A stretch of 6,538 nucleotides of DNA from Deltaproteobacteria bacterium. Lineage in GTDB: Bacteria; Desulfobacterota; DSM-4660; Desulfatiglandales; Desulfatiglandaceae. The stretch lies in the NCBI GenBank assembly GCA_013349725.1, contig DUZB01000190.1, positions 1 through 6,538 of the forward strand, read 5' to 3'. Position numbers and translations under genes: made by a program. Positions 3,753 to 6,538 of the stretch are shown one piece after another; the stretch's first letter is position 1, and each line of letters opens with the position of its first letter. Below the pieces are notes generated by a model. It was given only the letters and a program-made list of their open reading frames with translations. It was not told where the DNA came from and made no database searches.

Positions 3753-5244
3753 GTGCTTTGTACAGGCGGACCAGGTTGGCGGTTATAGCCCCGTCGCTCT
3801 GGGTCAATTGCTCTTGAAAAGACAGCAGTGAACGCTGCGCATCCAACACGCTTGTAAAGTCTGTCAAGCCCGCCTGGTATTGGCTTTCCGAAAGTTCAAC
3901 CGCCCGTTCAGCCGCCCTGGCCGACGCGCTCAGAGCCTGGCGGCGGTTCTGCTCTTCGGCATAGGAAACCAGCGCATTTTCCACCTCTCTCAGCGCATTT
4001 AAGACCGCAGCCTCGTATTCAATCAGGGCCTGTTCTTGAAGTTCCGATTGTACCTGGATGTTGCTCCGGATAGCCCCGGCATTGAACACCGGCCAGGAAA
4101 TCCCCGGTCCGATGAGGTAGGCCAGGCCGCTGGCGGAAAAAACATTCCCAAGGGAAAGGGTTTCAAGGCCGATCGATCCCAGTAGCCGGAAACGGGGATA
4201 AAGATCAGCGGTGGCTGCCCCCACCCGTGCGGTCTGGGCCGCCAGGCCGCGTTCCGCACGTCGAAGGTCCGGCCTGCGTCTCAGCGTCTCGGCCGGGATG
4301 CCCACAGCTACCTCCCGGGGGGTGAACGGAATAAGTTGGGGCTTTTTCAGTTCCACGTGCAAAGCGCCGGGTTCCCGGCCCAGGAGTACTGCCAAACGGT
4401 TCATGCCGCCTTCCAGTCCTATCCGCAGGACAGGGATCTTGGAGCGGGTATTCTCGATGTTGTAGGTGGCCTGTTGAACCGCCAGCTCGTTTGTAAGACC
4501 GGCCTGATAACGGGATTGCGTCAGTTGAAACGTCTTTTCCTGCGCGCCCAGGTTAGACCAGATTACGACAATATTGGCCTGAAAGGTGCGAACATCGATA
4601 TAGTTCAACGCGACTTCCGAGAGGAGGGAGACCATGACATCTCGAAGGTCTGCTTCCTTTTCCTGGATATCCGCATCGGCGGCCTCTACGGATCGCCGTA
4701 TTCCGCCAAAGATATCCAGTTCCCAGGTCGCGTCAAAACCTGCTGCATAAAGATCGTAATCGTCCCCGCCATATCTTTCTTCACTGAGATGGTTCCTGGC
4801 GCCGGAAACCGATGCATCCACAAAGGGAAAAAGCCCTGATCTGTTGATGGTTCTGCGGGCGCGGGCTTCCCGTACTCTTGACCGGGCCTTTTTAAGATCC
4901 AGGTTCCCCGCAACCGCCTGTTCCATGAGTTTGGTAAGGATGGGGTCATGGAGGGTTTCCCACCAGGCGGCTAATCTTTCCGGATCCGGTTCTTTTGCTG
5001 TGAGGCCGTACTTGAGGTCCGTATTCCAGGCCTTGGGGGAGAGAACAGCCGGAGGGGCATAATCGGGCCCTACCGGGGCGCATCCAAACAGGAGAGCGGA
5101 CAGGATCGCAGCGCTCAAACAGGACAGAAAAAAGCGAACCGCGGAATATCGAATACCCGCCTGCCATGCAAGGCAACCGATGGTAAAAAATGCCCCTGAT
5201 TGGGAAGATCCATGGTGGTGTTTTCCGAACTTGGGCAAAGGCAT
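3694..5244 (-). CDS. RND efflux outer-membrane factor lipoprotein (NodT/OprM family)
   Basis: This is the trimeric outer-membrane channel that lets an RND pump export across both membranes. Numbered from the ATG at 5242-5244 (516 residues), the signal RFFLSCLSAAILSALLFGC gives a lipidated cysteine at 55, followed by the family-typical APVGPDYAPP. Two TolC-like halves follow. Hallmarks are the helical repeat near EQAVAGNLDLKKARSRVREA, ELDIFGGIRRS (about 175-185), the internal pair SRYQAGLTN and SQYQAGLTD about 210 residues apart, and LRRRPDLRRAE (about 321-331) with ARVGAATADLYPRF. The C-terminus ends TANLVRLYKALGGGW plus about 15 residues. The start is uncertain: the frame stays open upstream to 5382, no Shine-Dalgarno precedes 5244, and the signal peptide would need a start nearer 5170, where only an ATT is available. 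It follows the RND gene, the usual adaptor-pump-channel order. Confidence 0.9.
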   Translation of the reverse strand: MPLPKFGKHHHGSSQSGAFFTIGCLAWQAGIRYSAVRFFLSCLSAAILSALLFGCAPVGPDYAPPAVLSPKAWNTDLKYGLTAKEPDPERLAAWWETLHDPILTKLMEQAVAGNLDLKKARSRVREARARRTINRSGLFPFVDASVSGARNHLSEERYGGDDYDLYAAGFDATWELDIFGGIRRSVEAADADIQEKEADLRDVMVSLLSEVALNYIDVRTFQANIVVIWSNLGAQEKTFQLTQSRYQAGLTNELAVQQATYNIENTRSKIPVLRIGLEGGMNRLAVLLGREPGALHVELKKPQLIPFTPREVAVGIPAETLRRRPDLRRAERGLAAQTARVGAATADLYPRFRLLGSIGLETLSLGNVFSASGLAYLIGPGISWPVFNAGAIRSNIQVQSELQEQALIEYEAAVLNALREVENALVSYAEEQNRRQALSASARAAERAVELSESQYQAGLTDFTSVLDAQRSLLSFQEQLTQSDGAITANLVRLYKALGGGWFPLPGGAVEGPEIQ

Positions 5245-5331
5245 TGCGGGCAGGCCGAACCGCAGAATGACGAAGTGTGGAATCGCTTCGCTCTGATTTT
5301 TTAAGATTGTGAGGGTCGATAGAATACCTTC

Positions 5332-5372
5332 ATTGGACATTGGACATTCCTTGTTCGATATTGGATATTCGC
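5332..5372. repeat. Short degenerate heptamer repeats (ATTGGAC type)
   Basis: Two exact tandem copies of ATTGGAC (5332-5345) run into ATTCCTT and then the related ATATTGGATATTCG. They lie in the spacer between the RND and outer-membrane-factor genes, within the 5' in-frame extension of the latter. The pattern is a 7-base period with drift, like the neighbouring TCCGCAT array. Confidence 0.6.
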
Positions 5373-5403
5373 TTTTCAGCAAGATTCACACGAGCGCAAA
5401 TAC

Positions 5404-5431
5404 TCCGCATTCCGCATTCCGCATTCCGCAA
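5404..5431. repeat. Tandem heptamer array (TCCGCAT)4 at the 3' edge of the RND gene
   Basis: Four consecutive 7-base units are present, TCCGCAT three times and TCCGCAA once. The array ends one base before the stop codon of the RND transporter gene. Such arrays change length by slippage. Its position suggests it was inserted or expanded in what would normally be a short pump-channel intergenic gap. Confidence 0.85.
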
Positions 5432-5432
5432 T

Positions 5433-6538
5433 TCAAGATACACCGTCACTATCCGGTTTACCGGTTTCTTCGGTTTTGCATGGTTCATGGGAACGACGTT
5501 TCTCTCTGCGGGTTTTTGCCTTCTCCCGTGCGGTCTGGAAAAAGGCATAAAGGGCCGGAATCAGGAAAATCCCGAGCAGCGTGGCGGCTAACATCCCGGA
5601 AAATACCGTGACGCCGATGGCGCGGCGGCTGTTGGCTCCGGCCCCGGTGGCGATGACCATGGGAAGGACCCCCAGGATAAAAGAAAATGCGGTCATGAGT
5701 ACCGCCCGAAAACGAATGCGCACCCCCGCAATGGCGGCGTCGAAGATGCTCATTCCTGATTCCCTTCCTGTCTTGGAAAATTCAACAATGAGGATGGCGT
5801 TTTTGCTGGCAAGGCCCACCAGCAGGACAACGCCGATCTGGGCGTAGATGCTCAGGTCCAGTCCGCTTATCATGAGCCCGACCAGGGCGCCCAATGCCGC
5901 CACCGATATGGAGAAGATAATCGATAGGGGTATGGTCCAGCTTTCGTACTGGGCCACGAGGAAAAGATAGCCGAACAGCAGGGCAAGGGCTAAAAGTATC
6001 GGAGTCTGTCCCCCGCTTTTCTGTTCCTGATAGGAAAGGGCCGACCATTCGTAGCCGAAACCCTCGGGCAGGGTTTTAGCCGCCACGTCCTTCATCGCTT
6101 CCATGGCCTGGCCGGAGCTGAATCCGGGCACTGCCTCGCCGTTCACCTGAGCACTGGCAAACTGGTTGTAGCGGGTCACTAACTGGGGGGCAAGTATCGT
6201 GGAGAGAGTGGCCACGCTGCTTAAAGGAACCATATGGCCGTCGTCGCTGCGAAGGTATATCCGGTTGATGTCCTCCAGGGTATCCCGGTAGGGTGCATCC
6301 GCCTGAACTTTGACCTGAAAGACACGGCTGTACAGGTTGAAATCGTTGACGTAGCGGGACCCAAGCTGGGCCTGCAGGGTAGAAAATACCCGGCTGACCG
6401 GTACATTGAGGATTTCGGCCTTGGTACGGTCAAGATTCAGAAAAAGCTGGGGAACTTCGGCCGAATAGGTGCTGAAGACGCCATTCAGGACGGGGTTCCG
6501 GTTGGCTGCCACCACAAGGGCGCGGGTTGCGGCCGCAA
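5433..6538 (-). CDS. RND efflux transporter, HAE1 (AcrB/MexB) family, C-terminal part (runs off right edge)
   Basis: The frame is open to the window edge; about 368 codons of an expected 1030-1050 are present. The GTG at 6515 is only the first start-like codon, not the true start. From the N-terminal side: the end of the second large periplasmic loop ([40 protein letters not shown], then YQEQKSGGQ), then membrane segments 8-12: [80 protein letters not shown], and [20 protein letters not shown]. The [11 protein letters not shown] motif carries the lysine equivalent to AcrB K940 of the proton relay, and RFRAVLMT matches the AcrB R971/T978 region, so the proton-driven core looks intact. The tail is strongly basic ([14 protein letters not shown]). 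The substrate cannot be told from this part. The pump would work with the adjacent outer-membrane factor and an adaptor expected beyond the right edge. Confidence 0.95.
   Translation of the reverse strand, partial: AAATRALVVAANRNPVLNGVFSTYSAEVPQLFLNLDRTKAEILNVPVSRVFSTLQAQLGSRYVNDFNLYSRVFQVKVQADAPYRDTLEDINRIYLRSDDGHMVPLSSVATLSTILAPQLVTRYNQFASAQVNGEAVPGFSSGQAMEAMKDVAAKTLPEGFGYEWSALSYQEQKSGGQTPILLALALLFGYLFLVAQYESWTIPLSIIFSISVAALGALVGLMISGLDLSIYAQIGVVLLVGLASKNAILIVEFSKTGRESGMSIFDAAIAGVRIRFRAVLMTAFSFILGVLPMVIATGAGANSRRAIGVTVFSGMLAATLLGIFLIPALYAFFQTAREKAKTRREKRRSHEPCKTEETGKPDSDGVS

Noticed and set aside
3262..3831. 189-codon plus-strand frame
   Set aside because: Most of it lies opposite the ATPase remnant and the end of the outer-membrane-factor gene, both of which have clear homology on the minus strand.
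4336..4839. 167-codon plus-strand frame
   Set aside because: It lies entirely opposite the conserved part of the outer-membrane factor and has no recognisable protein features.
5309..5611. Plus-strand frames over the heptamer repeats
   Set aside because: The 7-base tandem units keep several frames open (repeated SAFRIPH-like translation), and the rest is antisense to the RND gene.
1..6538. CRISPR array, tRNA, rRNA or insertion sequence with a transposase
   Set aside because: No spaced direct repeats, cloverleaf-like segments, rRNA-like sequence or transposase motifs were seen on either strand.

Overview
This window is from a Gram-negative bacterium. It carries an RND drug/metabolite efflux pump, its outer-membrane lipoprotein channel, two more exported proteins with lipoprotein or Sec signals, and a MarC-type inner-membrane protein. 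Every gene I can support reads on the minus strand. Coding density is low: long gene-poor stretches hold diverged repeats, inverted repeats and one broken gene. With the mid-range base composition and the degenerate heptamer repeats, this makes me think of a Desulfobacterota-type (deltaproteobacterial) genome. That placement is inference; no taxonomic marker is present.

Layout from right to left, the direction of transcription. The right edge (5433-6538) is the C-terminal third of an AcrB/MexB-type RND transporter whose 5' part lies outside the window. Its stop codon abuts an array of 7-base repeats (5332-5431). Next is a NodT/OprM-type outer-membrane factor lipoprotein (3694-5244; start uncertain), the expected exit duct of that pump. 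Overlapping its end is a wrecked gene (3408-3752): the N-terminal half of a MacB/LolD-like ABC ATPase, including Walker A, runs in frame into what looks like the C-terminal tail of a membrane-fusion protein. It looks like a deletion scar of a second, ABC-type exporter.

The middle (about 1975-3407) is gene-poor. It contains a doubtful 104-codon ORF with one copy of a roughly 70-base diverged repeat, a convincing 58-residue lipoprotein (2355-2531), two tandem micro-ORFs with Shine-Dalgarno sequences (2126-2224), and a perfect palindrome (2049-2068) upstream of an exported peptidoglycan-binding-domain protein (1630-1974). That gene has a hairpin right after its stop. A much stronger rho-independent terminator about 170 bases further on may end a separate structured small RNA.

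The left part carries a YkgJ-family cysteine-cluster protein (606-1214). The second copy of the diverged repeat starts 11 bases past its stop. The N-terminal 71 residues of a MarC-family membrane protein (1-215) run off the left edge.

Functionally, the RND and outer-membrane-factor genes form one tripartite efflux system; its periplasmic adaptor would be expected beyond the right edge. The other genes are not obviously part of it. I found no confident complete novel system. The best leads are the repeat pair, the candidate small RNA, the chimeric exporter remnant and the unlisted small lipoprotein.
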